Below, one piece after another: positions 1 through 12,935 of a stretch of DNA of 64,000 nucleotides. Position 1 is the first letter of the stretch, and every line of letters starts with the position of its first letter. This DNA is from Cordilura impudica (Eukaryota > Arthropoda > Insecta > Diptera > Scathophagidae), in assembly GCA_963682025.1 (NCBI GenBank), contig OY821517.1:55318216-55382215 (forward strand), given 5' to 3'. The notes under the pieces were generated by a model that was not told where the DNA came from, searched no databases, and was given only the letters and a program-made list of their open reading frames with translations. The position numbers and the translations under genes were made by a program.

Positions 1-529
1 GTATTCATATTGCTTGCTTGTATTTAAGTTAATTTAATAAATAAAGGATATTTGAAGGTGAAATTCAATTGTATTTATTAAATGAATTACAACCTTACAC
101 TGGTCAAACTGATAACAATGTCGTGTTACAAAATTTATATTGAATTTTTGTTTCGAAATATATAAAATTATTCATAGAGAAAATTTTTCAAGCAATGCTT
201 GATATGGCCGCTTTAAAACTATTCAACAATTTGTTCTATTTTGTGTTTTTCACTTTGTAATGAAAGTGAAAGTTTCATACATATTTTAGGGTTATATAGT
301 CAGAGCAAAAAATTGACATTTTTACTTTTTGATTTTTGTTATTTTTTCGACTTTTTTGCAAGAAAAAATCGATTATTCGACTTTTTATATGTAAATTTTT
401 AATAGTGAAAAAGCTTATTTTCGAGTCAGTTAATTCGAATCTAAAGGTACATTTGGTAGGGGTAGTAATAATGGTCATGGCTTCGACTTTTATACCAAAA
501 AAAAAGAAATATATATGCACTTAAAATTA
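1..529. other. AT-rich sequence, no feature recognised
   Basis: Short frames only, with no splice-consistent coding signal. No repeat shared with the rest of the window was noticed. Confidence 0.5.
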
Positions 530-3475
530 AACAAGTAAGAGTGTTAAATTCGGCTGTGCCGAATCTTTGATACCCTCCACCTCGGTTTGAGTATTGATGA
601 TAAATGTAAACAAAATATTGGAAAAATATGCATGCATTTCCTATATGCATGCGTTTCGGGTTATATGACATAACTTCTCGTTTAATTTAGTTTTTGCTAA
701 TTAAATAGCTCGCCCTAACCTCCATTGCAAAGGTAATGGTTGTGTAGGGTGGCTATATACATTAAATCGTGCTTTTTTGGCTTTTAACTGGCCAAATATT
801 TCTTCATTGCGGCCATATAGGTCGGATGGAGTAACAAAATAATAACCGAAAAAAGCTCTCTCAACTTTTTTTTTTTAAAAATATTGCCATATTTAGAAAA
901 CATGGAGAATAAATTTATAATAATAAATAATTAAATTAGGGATGCCAAACGCAAAAAACCAAATATCGCAAAAATTTTAAATAAAATAATTTGTTATCTT
1001 TATTTTCTGAAGAACTTCAAATATTCATCCAAAAAAATTGTGAAAATTTATATATAAATAACATTCTCATCAAATTGCGTTTATTTATGTAACAATTTTT
1101 ATGTTCGCAATTCTTAAATATCATTTGAGGTTTTATAAAATTCATTGAATTTAAATTAATGTTTTCTATAGTCCGATTCTGTAAATTTCAACGATCCGAA
1201 AATGGCAAAATATTGTTTGCACTAAGGATTAAGTGATTCACTAAGTACATACATCTTAACGACAGTCGACAAATCTATTATTTAAATTGTAAACGAGTGG
1301 CATCTCTGTCAAATTAAGCGAAAAACACAAAGAAGAATAGAAAAGAACAAATTACTTCGTGTTTGACAGGATGATTTTATGTTTATGTTTAATATCTCTA
1401 TTTTTTTTACTAATATTTCTGTTTATTTATTTGAAAATGAAATAATGAATTAAATATGTTTTTTAATAGAAGCAAAATATTTTCACTATTTTATGATTTT
1501 TATTTATGTATGACGACATTTCAACCTAAAAATTTAAGTTTTTATCGATTTAATAAACAACACAAAAATGGTTGTCGTTTAGATAACAACAGCTGACTTT
1601 AACAATAGCGAATATCGTTTAAAAATTTTACTGATAATTTTGCTTTTCTTTTTTAACGATTCGACAATCGTTAAAAGAAGTTACTGAAAAGCTCTTAATT
1701 TCTCCTGAATGCCAATATTTTTTTTTAATGTAAACATTTTTTAAATGTAAACATATTTGGTGTTTGTTTTGGAATTTCAATTTGTTTTAACGAATAAAAT
1801 TTATATGTATATTAAAGTTGCAATTGATGTCTTCTAAATTTAAAATTATTATTTCCGACGTTTTGATATGATTTTCTGAAATATAGTTAATATTTTCTAA
1901 TTTATAATTGGAAATTTTAATTCCAGTTTTTAGAATTGATATTTTCTTAAATTTTAATGGAAAATTTAAAAAGTGCAATTTTGTATTTAAGTGAATAATA
2001 CTGCTTTAGTAATTATAAACAATTTTTAAAAATTAGATGTAATCGCAATCAGATATGTTATAGGTAAAGTAGAATAATAATTCTATATAACTATGTAGAA
2101 CTTTTTTGAAAGCAACAAACTCATTGATAACTCGGTAACTCTATTTTGTAAAGACAACAAAAAGTTAATATGCCAAACTTATGTTCATATTTGTAAAAGA
2201 ATAATGAAAAAACGTATGAAATAAAAGACCAGCCCGTGTATACTCTTAACATTGTTATGTATAATATCTATTTGAAAATATTGACATTCATGTTAAAATA
2301 GCAAAGCTAATTAGAACAAAAATTGTGGCGCCATCTATTGTGGCATAGGAACGCTGAGCAAAATGAAGTGACACTCTGTTAATGCAAGATAAATGTATTT
2401 TCCCCACAACAAAATATTGCAGAATTTTATGTAAAGAAAATAATATACCGATTTATTTCTAACATGCAGTTATTATGGATATACATATATAGAATATATG
2501 TATATTATTTGTATTATTTAATATTATTTATTATTTAGTACAACATCAAACGTTATTTTTGTGTTTTTCTCTTTAAATTAATTAATACATAAAAATTTTT
2601 TTTTGCTAAATTTACATTGTTTTCTTTTTATTAACAACTAGGTATTTTACCATTATTTGCTTTAGATGCTGGTGAATTTTTACTCCCTTTATATTAACTC
2701 GTAGTGTCTGCTTGTCGAAAAAATTTTGGATCGATTTGAACCCCTTTCCCGTGACCCAATCGATCTGAAACTTTGCAGGCAGGCTCATGGCAATGACAGA
2801 AATGATCTAGTAAATTTTTTTAGTGATGCCAAAACAATGGAAACTTTTAAATTTTTCTACCAGAGTTGATAGACAATGGTTAGTTTTTATTATATTATTA
2901 CCACAACGACCACAAAAACAACAAGTCCAGCTACGACAACAATATAACATTTAGAATGACAACAAGAACACTATAGCAACATCATATTTTTCATTTTTTT
3001 TTTACTTTTTCAGAGATTTCTCTGGATCTGTTCCACTGATTTTAATGATTTTTGAAATAGAAATCTTCCCATGAATTTGGAGAATCATTCTCACTAAAAG
3101 TGATCACCTTAGCTATCCCATTGAGGGCGTGATCGTGACAAGAACATAGAAAATTATATTTTTTCAAGACTTTTTTTAGTTCTTCATTCAAATCTCGGGC
3201 CCTAATCGACCGATTTGGACGATTTTAAATAGCAAACTTTTCAGGATGTTAATGAATCATTTTTTATGTCAGCGAGCACCCTAGCTACCCGATTGATGCC
3301 GCCATCGTGATTTCCACAGACGGACAGACGGACATCGCTATATAAACTCCGGTTGTTATAAGTATCACAAATATGTATATTTTATGGGGTCCATAATTTT
3401 TTTTCTAATTATTACAAACGGAATGACAAACTTATACATATATACCCTCTGCACACTGGATTGGAGGGTATAAAA
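530..3475 (+). mobile_element. Rep-A repeat, interrupted copy 1
   Basis: Both ends match the compact copy at 27733-28280. The left end (530-600) is ACAAGTAAGAGTG plus the hairpin TTCGGCTGTGCCGAA and TGATACCCTCCAC. The right part (about 3120-3475) has the GATTTCCACAGACGGACAG block and ends in GGAGGGTATAAA. The middle (about 600-2690) does not match the compact copy and may be other insertions. A block at 700-755 (CTCGCCCTAACC, GGTAATGG) also occurs inverted at 50725-50790. No coding capacity is visible, so it is a non-autonomous repeat of unknown class. Confidence 0.55.
2323..2345 (-). promoter_or_regulatory. Candidate insulator-protein (CTCF-like) site
   Basis: The minus strand reads CCACAATAGATGGCGCCAC, close to the AGRTGGCGC core preferred by insect CTCF. 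It is a single match inside repeat DNA, so weak. Confidence 0.25.
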
Positions 3476-3867
3476 AAAGACTAAATCTGTGGTCACAAGC
3501 GATAACAACCTAAGTTGACTTAAGAACGATTTGAGTTATGTATGCTATCATATTCTACTAACAAAGCGTAATTTGTAGTGAAATCCCCATTTCTCTAAGA
3601 TATTAATGAAAACATACTGACCTAAATAGTAATGAAGCCCCATTACATTTATATAAAAAGTTATTTTTCTCGAAAGCATGATTTTCGAGTTAGCCGGTTA
3701 ATGCTTGTGAGCACAGAAATAGGCATTGATTGATTTCATATATAATTTGAGATCATTTACATTTCGTTAAAGATTAGAGATCGAATTTAATTTTATATTT
3801 AGTTTTCGATTTTATATAAAATTATTGTTATAGAAATATATATGGGCTTGAAAGGCTTTTCTTTTAA
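3476..3867. other. AT-rich spacer, nothing recognised
   Basis: Lies between the Rep-A right end and the Helitron 5' end. No coding or repeat signal seen. Confidence 0.4.
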
Positions 3868-5262
3868 TCTTATATATAAATAAAAATGACTTGAGAACGG
3901 CTGGACCGATTTGGCAAATTTGTTTGTGTAAATATTTGTTGTAGTCCTAATAAGGTTTCTATGGAAAGAAATATATAAAAGTTTCACGGAAAGTTGGAAA
4001 AATTAAGGAAAAACAAAAAGTGTTTTTTTCTATGGGATTTTTGTAAAATTTTTCTTTTCTGATTTGTTCGTTATGGTCCTGAAGAAGTTTTGAATTTGGC
4101 AAATTTGCACAAATCATAATTTTTTTTTATAAACTTTCCATCATACTGACAAAATGACATATTTGGTTTCTTCTTTTTTGATTTTTTCGTGATACTCTCG
4201 GGATTTTGTTTCGCGATTCCGTTATTTTACTTATATATCAATTTATTTTGCTACGTATGCAAACTTGTTTCACTTTATTGTCAAATTGTGAATTAAGCCA
4301 ATCGGTTACATAGTGGCGAAAAATTTTCTCAGTAAAATATTGATTATATTGTAAAAATAATAAAAGTGAATTTTTGTATAGTGGTTTGAATTGTGATTCC
4401 GTTGTAAGTTCATCGCAATCGTTTCATTAAATGAAAGGATTAATTCCAAAGACTTAAATAAATAAATAAAAAACAATGGCCGCTAGGCATGACAGCGGCA
4501 AATCGTCGGATTTACGACACATTTCATGAGTTGCGACACGAAAAACAATACGATTGCAATTCATTAGGAAAATCTGTTCGAGCGAACGATTCGCGGTTGA
4601 ATCGGCAACTAAAAATATGCATACGACACTCTCATGAATGTTGTGATCGATGAAACTGGAGAAATTTTCGTTTTGGATGCTTTCGGTGGAACTGGAAAAA
4701 CTTTACTGATTGCATTGATTTTGGCAATGATTCGCTCCTAGAATAAAATTGCATTTGCACTTGTTGGCAGGTGATTTTCGCCAAATATGTGATTCCACGT
4801 TCAACGCCAGGCGATGAACTAAATATTTGAAGTCGTCATTTTAGTGGAAACACGTCAAGAAAATCAAATTGAGTACGAACATGCATGTCCAGTTGCAGAA
4901 CGACAATCTGGAGAAGTATTTTATAAAAAAAATTCCAACACATTGGCAACGGAAAAATGATCGTTGATATTTCGACTGTCTGCATTAAACTACCCGTTGA
5001 TTTTTGCCAGTTCACCGAATCAAAGACCTAACTCATCCGAAAAGTGTTACCAAACATTGCACAAATTTACAAAAATCATGTTTGGTTGAGCGTACATGTT
5101 ATATTGGCTCCGAAAAACATTGATGTAGACGAATTCAATTTTCAGATTCAAAGTGAAATTACTCGCGAAATGATGACGTACAAATCGATGGATTCCAAGA
5201 ATATTTCGTCAATTATCCAACCGAGTTTTTAAACTCGCTAGAGTTTTTCAACATGATATCCT
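3868..5262 (+). mobile_element. Helitron remnant with decayed Rep/helicase
   Basis: The left end is TCTTATATATAAATAAAA preceded by A, as expected of a Helitron 5' terminus. Downstream, broken frames give DETGEIFVLDAFGGTGKT (Walker A of the PIF1-like helicase, about 4650-4700), a GDFRQ box near 4770, and VFPNIAQIYKNH to NFQIQSEITREM at 5044-5190. Stops and frameshifts are frequent, so it is inactive. The 3' end is lost where mariner sequence begins. Its 5' terminus resembles that of the Hel-2 copies at 19705 and 24634. Confidence 0.8.
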
Positions 5263-5850
5263 TTTAGCTCAATAAACTTAGTCCAACGTTTCTCCAATTT
5301 TTGTTTCCCTTCCAAAAAATAGGATTTTTCGAGGTCCATAAAATAGGCATTTTTGATCAATAATTTCATTGTTGGACCTAAATCTCTTTCCACCTAGCCA
5401 TTTCTTTAGGTTTGGAAATAGGAAATAGTCACTGGGGGCTAAATCCGGAGAAAATGGCGGATGAGGTACCAATTCGTAGCCCTATTCATGGAATTTTGCC
5501 ATTGAGACTGCACACGTGTTTATGGTCAATTGAGAGCAAACGCGGCACCCATTTTGCAGACAGCTTTCTTAAACCCAACTGATCATTTAAAGTCGAAACC
5601 AAACTGCCATATGAAATGCCTATGGCATCAACATTCTCACGCACTTTTACCCTTCGATCGGCCAATTGACCTCACGGTATTGCCTGTTTTGAACAGCTGG
5701 TAAACGCAAAGTAAATGACGGAACTTGCTCAAAATTTTACAGTAGTCTATTAACAGGTGGTACTTGATGGGAGCAATGTTGCATTTCATATAACTACGAG
5801 GAAGTTCGAAAAGTCACGGACTTATTGATCCGCCCTCGTAAATTAGAAGA
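5263..5850 (-). mobile_element. Internally deleted mariner (DD34D type) remnant
   Basis: The minus strand encodes PHPPFSPDLAPSDYFLF and NLKKWLGGKRF, the C-terminal catalytic Asp region of mariner transposase. Upstream a second frame gives LRKLSAKWVPRLL from the N-terminal half. The centre, with the first two Asp residues, is missing. The right end (near 5810-5850) reads as a possible TIR, CGAGGGCGGATCAATAAGTC on the minus strand. Confidence 0.75.
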
Positions 5851-5865
5851 AATAAAATATTTATA

Positions 5866-6050
5866 ATAAATCATTTTATAAGAGCCTAAAGGTATGCTAA
5901 TCAATTTTAGCCAATTCACAATTCATCGCCTGTGCATTTATTATTGATGGTTTCAAAAAAGAATACATTTAATCGCCTGTGTTGAATTGTGAATTGCCTT
6001 ATTAATGAGCATACTTTTAGGCTCATATAAAATTATTTATGAACAGTCCA
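5866..6050. repeat. Inverted pair of Hel-1 internal sequence
   Basis: The block around AGCCTAAAGGTATGCTAATC at 5880 is repeated inverted near 5990-6040. The same block is internal to the Hel-1 Helitrons listed below. Confidence 0.5.
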
Positions 6051-6305
6051 GATTTACAGATTTACAATTGGGTTTGATATAAATTGGCGCAATTCATTCG
6101 AAATCCCACCATCTTCATAGATTAATTGGTTTATATTATTGCTGCCCACAGAGCTGTCTAAATAATACCAAATATCATTGGAGACTGTTTCTTCAGCATC
6201 AATGCAGATTATTTTATTACGGAATTACGTACTTTTTGAATTTCGGTCTTTCGAGTTCACCTGCAAAAATATGTTTAAAATTAAAATTACATTTAAAGTT
6301 TGTTT

Positions 6306-6836
6306 TTACCCAGCAAAACCTTGGTAATGATTAGTTATTACCGTTCCATTACTTGGTAATGTTAACCCCATATCTTTTGAATAATTTCAAGCTAAATGTA
6401 AGGACTTCCTGATAATGATTTATGTATATACTTACGGGTAATGACCACTGTTTGTATTAGTAAAAACTATAAATAATGAGTTAAATTTAATAAAACAAAC
6501 TATTTCGCGGCGATAGTCATCATTTGACAATAAACGCAGCAAAATCTGTTAGGTTTTACATTACATTATTTACAACAGATTGTGCGGTGTCAATGTGTTG
6601 TTTCTACAGAAAATTACTTTACTCCCTACATGTAACAAATTACTCAAAACCCTTCTTGTTATCTATAAAGTAACTAGTTATTTGTATTAGTACCTAGTAA
6701 GGTGCCGGTAAGGCCTTTCCTCCAATGACACCCCCATGTTAAAGTAACGGGTTTTGTAATGGAAATGTAACTACTGAACACTTTTGATTTCTTATTCTAA
6801 AGCTCATTACATGTAATGGAAAGTTTTGCTGGGTAA
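6306..6836. mobile_element. MITE-like element with TTACCCAGCAAAAC ends
   Basis: TTACCCAGCAAAACCTT at the left is matched by inverted TTACCCAGCAAAACTTT at the right, 531 bp apart. The interior has many GTAAT/ATTAC pairs and no coding frame. Confidence 0.65.
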
Positions 6837-7993
6837 TTTTCCTATTGTAATTTTTTTCAGTTTAAGTTAATATTTACCAATATATGAAATTGCCCAAATG
6901 CCTTTAAAATCTTTTTTTTTTTTTTTTTGAAGCGAGGGTCTAAAAGAGTTGCCGCAGCATACATATATATTTACCGATTTATGCAGTGAAAGTTTTCACT
7001 GAATTCCAAATTTACAATTTAAAAGAAAAATTATTTTTTATCGATATGACATGGAAAAAGTTTAAAAGTCGAAAGAAAAATACATTTTCATCGAGTCTAT
7101 AGTCGGTTCGTCGAAAGTCGATTTAGTGATCCCTGTTATGGTGTAGGTTCCCAATTTCGATGAACGATTTCAAATCCATTAAATCGAGCCATGACCGTAA
7201 TATAGCTTAAGAGTTAAACTAAAAAACAAAACTTTACAGCAAAAGGTTTTGCTTTTTATAAAATTATTTTTGCTTTATCGTTAGTATGTAAGTATACTAA
7301 AAAGTGCACTTACATGAAATTGCTTTTATACTAGATGGTGCAAATGGTCGTAAATTATTGATTCTCATCAAAAAACAAAAATCGAATATCATGTCACGAT
7401 ATTTTCGAGGCAACTGATCGAAATGTTTTTTACATACGACTATATTTTTTTTTGGTCTTTTTTAAATTTTTTTAATAATTTCAACAATTTTTATCTCCTC
7501 AATGTAAGCAAATAATAATTGGAACATTTCCACTTACTATTTAAAATCACGGTGAAATGTAGAACATGGCCGATCAAGTTATTATCAATATCAAACTGCT
7601 GGCGTAGTTTTCAGAAAAACGTACAGAAAAACATATGTGCCAATGTTTTTTGCTTTATTTAAAGTAAAAACATTTGATCTTGAGCTTGATTAATTTCTAA
7701 CTCAATCATTAAAATGATAAAGATCGAAAATAAGATTTTTATTTTTATATTTGTAAAACGTTCATATTTTATCAGGGAATTCTGTAGTTTTTTCTCTAGT
7801 TTATAATATTGGAAATATACATTTGAGAATATTTAGTTCTCCAATCTACTTTTCTAAAGGTTTTAACAATGTAATTCTATTTTATTATTATACTCGTAAT
7901 ACCGGATTCCGTCGAAGTTTGTTTCGCTTTAGCCCACAATCGGAATTTGCTTTATGTGTGGGCTAAAAATGTTCCGTTTATTTAAACAAAAAT
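6837..7993. other. AT-rich non-coding stretch
   Basis: Contains a 17-T run near 6912. No coding, TIR or shared repeat was recognised. Confidence 0.4.
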
Positions 7994-8817
7994 AATATAA
8001 GTGTGTGAAGTTAAATTCGAAAGTTAAATTCGTTTTGACGTAATACTGTGAAGTTAAATTCGAAAGTTAAATTCGCTTTTACGTAACGAAAAGTTAAATT
8101 CGTGTTATGTAAAGTTAAATTCGCATGGAAAAGTTAAATTCGTGTTATGCAAAGATAAATTCGCATTGAAAAGTTAAATTTACCTACAATTGCAAAGTTA
8201 AATTCGCATGGCATAATTTTTCTGCAAAGATAATGAAAACACCATTGTTAATTATTACTCTACTAGTGGACTTAAGGTTATTTTTCTTTTGCAAAATTTT
8301 TACCATTGTGGCCAAACGGCGCCTGCTCGGGCCACGTTTATGCTCTTTCGGCTTTCCCAAAAGGAATTTCAGAACTTTTCCAAAAAATTTTGAAAATCAC
8401 AATTTTGAGCATTGTGGAAAAACGGAGCTTGGTGCGTCATAATGTTATATGCCATTTTTAAGCCACGTTCATGCTCTTTGGACACCTGTATTTGGCTTTC
8501 TCAAATTGTATTTCAGAACTTTTCCAAAAAATTTTGAAAATCACAAATGTGACTATTTTATGGATTTAGAGCTTTTTTTCCAGAATTTTGACCATTGTGG
8601 GAAAGCGGAACGTGGCTTAAAAATGGCATATAACATTATAACGCACCAAGCTCCGTTTTTCCACAATGGTCAAAATTCGGAAAAAAAAACTCTAAATCCA
8701 TAAAATAGTTACATTTGTGATTTTCAAAATTTTAAAAGCGAATTTAACTTTCGAATTTAACTTCATAGTTACGTCAAAACGAATTTAACTTTCGAATTTA
8801 ACTTCACACACTTAAAT
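7994..8817. mobile_element. Foldback element built of AAGTTAAATTCG repeats
   Basis: The left end holds about a dozen copies of AAGTTAAATTCG, some varied, starting AAGTGTGTGAAGTTAAATTC. The right end is its inverse. Inside, a block of about 60 bp (ACGGAGCTTGGTGCGTCATA) at 8411-8471 recurs inverted at 8609-8669, and a block with TTTTGAAAATCACAA recurs directly. No transposase is present. Confidence 0.75.
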
Positions 8818-8842
8818 AATATCGCAATTACATTATATTATA

Positions 8843-9572
8843 AAGGGTGGATCATATAAATTTCGCATTTTGATTTTGCTATAAATAAAAAACGAATACC
8901 TTTTTTCATTAGTTTTTTTATTCGAAAGTACAATTCTTGCGTTTAATTATGAAATACCATTTCATTCAAATGACTTCAGCGGGGTCAAATCGCAGCTGCA
9001 CATCGCCAAAATGGCTAATAATATGATTTGCAAACTTGTCACGCAAAAGATTAATGGTTTCACGGTTTGTGTGAGTGACACGGCGCGCCATCCTTTTGAA
9101 AACAAATGTTGTCCAGATCCATATCTTTGAAAATGGGGCACAAATAATCAGTTATTGCACGTTAAAGTTCAACATTCACTGTGACGCTTTTGCCTTCCGC
9201 ATCTACGAAAAAATGGTCCAATGATACCGCCGGGCCAAAAACCATACTAAACAGGGCATCGTTCAGGGTGCATTGGCTTTCCAACACTCATGTGTAGAAT
9301 TTCTATGCCTGAGGTGCGAAAATTTTGTTTGTTGACGTAACCACCGAGGTGAAAATTAGTTTCTTCAGAAAAAATAATTATCCGGTAAAAATGCTCATCG
9401 TCATCCAAGCGTTCCGTTGCCCAATTTGGGAACTGTTGTTCAAGTGTAAATTGACTCATTTCGTACACCGCATATATTATATTAACTCTTGTCATAGCAG
9501 AGCTGATAATGCTGTTGGCATACTCAAAATAACCACTAGTTCTAAATGCAATCACTAGAGGGACCACCCTGT
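8843..9572 (-). mobile_element. Deleted Tc1/mariner element, DD41D-like
   Basis: The ends are AGGGTGGATC and inverted AGGGTGGTCC, both next to TA. The minus strand encodes HLGGYVNKQN (compare FDLGGYVNKQN in the copies at 13.9 and 45.1 kb), KPMHPER, and near 8990 SCDLTPL preceding the third catalytic Asp site. The frames are broken and the region between is shortened. Confidence 0.72.
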
Positions 9573-9999
9573 ATATTTGCTTTGTGTGGGCAGTACCATG
9601 CTTATTAATCTGACTCTGCTACTCACTTTAATAACCTATTGACACATACTGTTTTAAGGCTCTCACTATCATAGGACTTCATATTTTTCCTTTTAATTTG
9701 AGGTTCCCTATGAATATCGTCTATGTGGATATATTTGATAAGAGCGCGATATCTTGACCGATATCTTCAAAAAGTAATGGAAAATTACTTAAGTGTTCAA
9801 ATAAATTTTGAAACAATTATAAAACATTTAACTTTGTATCTTTAAAATTAAATCAAATCGGGTGAGCATTTTGAGGCCACCTTGTAAAGGGATATTTTTG
9901 AAAGACACAGCTAAGTCAAAAAGTGCTTCCCTGTGCTGTAACAACTCTATTCGACTATATTTCGCATAATTATTTGCGATTACCAACTTTTTTTATACA
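9573..9999. other. Non-coding spacer
   Basis: Nothing recognised. Confidence 0.35.
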
Positions 10000-10327
10000 C
10001 TAGCTGGGCCCGGTCTGCGTTGCTGGCCCTAAGAAAGCATCTGGTTTTATATTGCTTAAAAATTTTAATACACAGTGTCACCCGCCAAACTATTCTGAAG
10101 ATTCCCTGAAAATTTCAATAAAATCGGTCCATCTGTTTTTTATATATATAGATGCCGTAAGTGGTACAATATTAAAATTTTATTTTGCCACGCCCCTCCG
10201 TCCACAGACCAAAAATCAAATATCAGACTTCACAGTGTCACCCGCCAGGCTATTCTGAGGATTCCCTGAAAATGTCATTAAAATAGGAACATGCACACAC
10301 ACATACATACATCCATTTTTATATATA
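10000..10327 (-). mobile_element. Two adjoining short Helitron-type fragments
   Basis: CTAG at 10000 followed by CTGGGCCCGG is an inverted Helitron 3' end, and TATATATAGA at 10143-10152 is its inverted TC-start. A second related segment (10153-10327) repeats the CACAGTGTCACCCGCCA block. Tandem or head-to-tail insertion is likely. Confidence 0.5.
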
Positions 10328-10701
10328 CTAGCAGATTCCAGCACTCGAAATTCGAGTGCAAATTCTAGCAAATTTTATTTTTTCATTTAATAAAGACCCT
10401 AAAGGTATGCATCACAATTCAACTCATTTTAAATGAAGAAAACAAACTCAACACATTAACACAAACACATTAACAAATTTAATAAACACACACATAGCAT
10501 TGTATAATTTTATGTATGCGCTAGTAACAACTTTAAACGATCATAACTCCAAAAAAATATTCCAGACGATGAAAATCTCTAAATCTGGGTAACAGCTAAA
10601 AAGAAATACCTTTCAAATGATAAATTTTTTTTCAAACTCGGGTTAAAACTGTGAAACTTACATCGGTTACAAGAAATCGGCTTGCCTATTAATATTATAG
10701 A
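10328..10701 (-). mobile_element. Hel-1 non-autonomous Helitron, copy a
   Basis: Read on the minus strand it starts TCTATAATATTAATAGG after A and ends CTAG before T. Just before the end is the palindrome GCACTCGAATTTCGAGTGC, the 3' hairpin expected of Helitrons. No coding capacity. Confidence 0.85.
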
Positions 10702-11139
10702 TTATCATAAACTATTTTACGCAGTATGTTATAGGTAAGCAAATAATTTTTAAACTTATCTTTTTCTTTGTGTGCCGCCAAATTTCAGAAAAAAATAATC
10801 GTTAAGGGAATTTTCGAGATATGGCAATTTGAACGATTTTTCGCGAACACTTAAAGACTTTTTCAGCGATGTTTTGTTTTGTTTTTTTTGTGCTATTATT
10901 TTTTTAACTTTATTTTTGAAATATTTTTTTTCGATAACAAAAAAAGTTGGCATTGAAAGAACTCAATAAACCCTATTGAAAAAAAAATCGTTGGAGCGGG
11001 TTTCGAGTAGCATCCAATATAAACAAAACTGTCCGTCTGACCTGAATAAGTTATATTTACTTTCGTCTGTGAATAGAACTTTATTCCAGAATGAAATATC
11101 CCTGTTTTTTTTTTTTTATTTAAGCATTTTATTCTATTA
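10702..11139. other. Non-coding spacer
   Basis: A-rich, with no supported gene. Confidence 0.35.
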
Positions 11140-11510
11140 AACTATTAAAGTATGGGTTCTTCCGAGCGACTCTTGCCATTACAACAATTTTTACGCAGTA
11201 CTAATCTTACTGTTTTTCCGTTACAGTTTTTATTTATGTGTTGAGAAATTTCAGTTGCCAATTTTGGAGCATTGACTTTGGGATTCTTTTGAACCTGTTG
11301 GACAATCCATAGCTCGTGCAGGCAGGTAAACAATTTCGGTCTTCCACATTTAAGGCTTATTTTGCACAGATTTTGATTCTTTATGCCTTTTTATCACATC
11401 ATGGGCTGTTGATTTCGGCCTTCCAACTAAATCACCTACATTTCGGAACGTTTTCCTTCTTCAAAGTTTTTTACAATAATTTTTCTGATTTTTTAAGATG
11501 TGTATAACTT
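11140..11510 (-). mobile_element. Tc1-like transposase N-terminal fragment
   Basis: Minus-strand frames give KTFRNVGDLVGRPKST (helix-turn-helix) and VQKNPKVNAPKLATEISQ, typical of the paired DNA-binding domain of Tc1-like transposases. No catalytic part adjoins it. Confidence 0.72.
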
Positions 11511-11581
11511 CGATTTTGACATTTTCACAAATTTTAATTTAAAACAAAATGAATTTTAACTTCTTTTACTTTTATGGAATA

Positions 11582-11947
11582 CTAGCAGATTCCAGAGCTC
11601 GAAATTTGAGTGCAATTTCTAGGCAACTTTATTTTTCAGATTAGCCAATTCACAAACTAACTTTTTTTTTGTTTATTATTATTGTGAATGAAGAAATAAA
11701 CTCATTAACAAACACATTAACAAATTTAATAAACACACACATAGCATATTTATAATTATATGTATGTGTTAGTAGCAACTTTAAATGCAATTTACTCAAA
11801 ACTAAGGCAAAAATTTTAAAATCTGTAAGTCTGGTGAAAAATAAAAAGAAATACCTTTCAAAAAATATACATTTTGTCAAAATCGAGATAAAACGGTACA
11901 ACAAAATATCGGTCACAAGAAATCGCCTAGCCTATTAATATTATAGA
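11582..11947 (-). mobile_element. Hel-1 non-autonomous Helitron, copy b
   Basis: Same ends as copy a, 366 bp, A before TC and T after CTAG. The hairpin is slightly mutated. Confidence 0.85.
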
Positions 11948-12269
11948 TGTAGATATAGAGCTTTCTTCGCATTTCCACTCATAACTTTTGAAACCGTAGT
12001 AAGATGCTTTTCTTTGGTGCGAGGGTTAGTCAATAAGTCTTTACAAATCATATAAGGATCACAAAGAATTTAAAATGAAGTGGGTTGATGAAAAATATCA
12101 AGTTGCAAAAGACAACTGGCAAATTTTTAGGCAAATCCAGTGTTAAGTTTTTCTTAAACAATCGATTGAAAAAATTTAGTTCGTGCTATCATCAACCACT
12201 TCTACTTGAAAGGCAGAACATCTAAAGAAAGAAAAAAATGAGTTAGACGAAGTCCATTATATATATTAT
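11948..12269. other. Non-coding spacer
   Basis: Nothing recognised before the satellite begins. Confidence 0.3.
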
Positions 12270-12510
12270 ATTTCAGAAAATATGAATTGATTTTTAGAAA
12301 AAATCATTTGTTTTTCAGAAATTATCAATTGTATTTAAGAAAATATCACTTTATTTTCATAGAATTATCAAATTTATTTAAGAAAACATCGATTAAAAAT
12401 TATCAAATGTAATTCAGAAATTCCCAAATGTATTTCAGAAATTTTAAAATTTACATATTTCAGAAATTTCAACTGAATTTCAAATAACACAATTGAATTC
12501 AAATAACAAG
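12270..12510 (-). repeat. 21-bp satellite, inverted arm
   Basis: Degenerate units of the TTTCAGAAATTATCAATTGTA type are the reverse complement of the array at 15250-16565. Confidence 0.65.
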
Positions 12511-12519
12511 GGCGGACTC

Positions 12520-12690
12520 TTCAGAAAAATAAAAAATATGTTGAAAACGAATGTTGTTGTTTAAAATACAAGTATTGGACAAAGTAAATATTGAGTATTA
12601 AAGAAAAACAAATAAACATCGAGTTTTCTGCCGCAACAACGAAAAGTGAAAGTACTAAAACTAAGTCTTAAAGAGAGCACCGGATGTTGA
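12520..12690 (+). repeat. Partial duplicate of the SLC22 5' UTR region
   Basis: 12600-12675 (AGAAAAACAAATAAAC, AACGAAAAGTGAAAGTACTA) closely matches 20977-21050 upstream of the transporter start. A weaker match (TTTAAAATACAAGTAT) extends to about 12560. Same strand, 8.4 kb upstream. No start codon with homology follows. Confidence 0.65.
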
Positions 12691-12789
12691 AGACAAAATT
12701 ACGAAAAACACGTTTATAGTTTACAAGAAATGTTATAAATACAATGTAATACTTAAAAAATATGTGTATGTATATAGCGTTCAGGTTAT

Positions 12790-12935
12790 TTTTCAATGAT
12801 ATTTTCTTAAATTCAATTGATATTTTCTAAAATACACTTGATTATTTCTGATATGCATTTGAAAATTTCTGAAATATTTTTGAAATATATTTGTTAATTT
12901 CTGAAATGCATTTGATGTTTTCTGAGATACTACAT
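12790..12935 (+). repeat. 21-bp satellite, left stub
   Basis: Units of the TTTCTGAAATGCATTTGATG type run up to TTTCTGAGATAC and continue in phase with 15250 onward, so the DNA between is an insertion. Confidence 0.65.
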
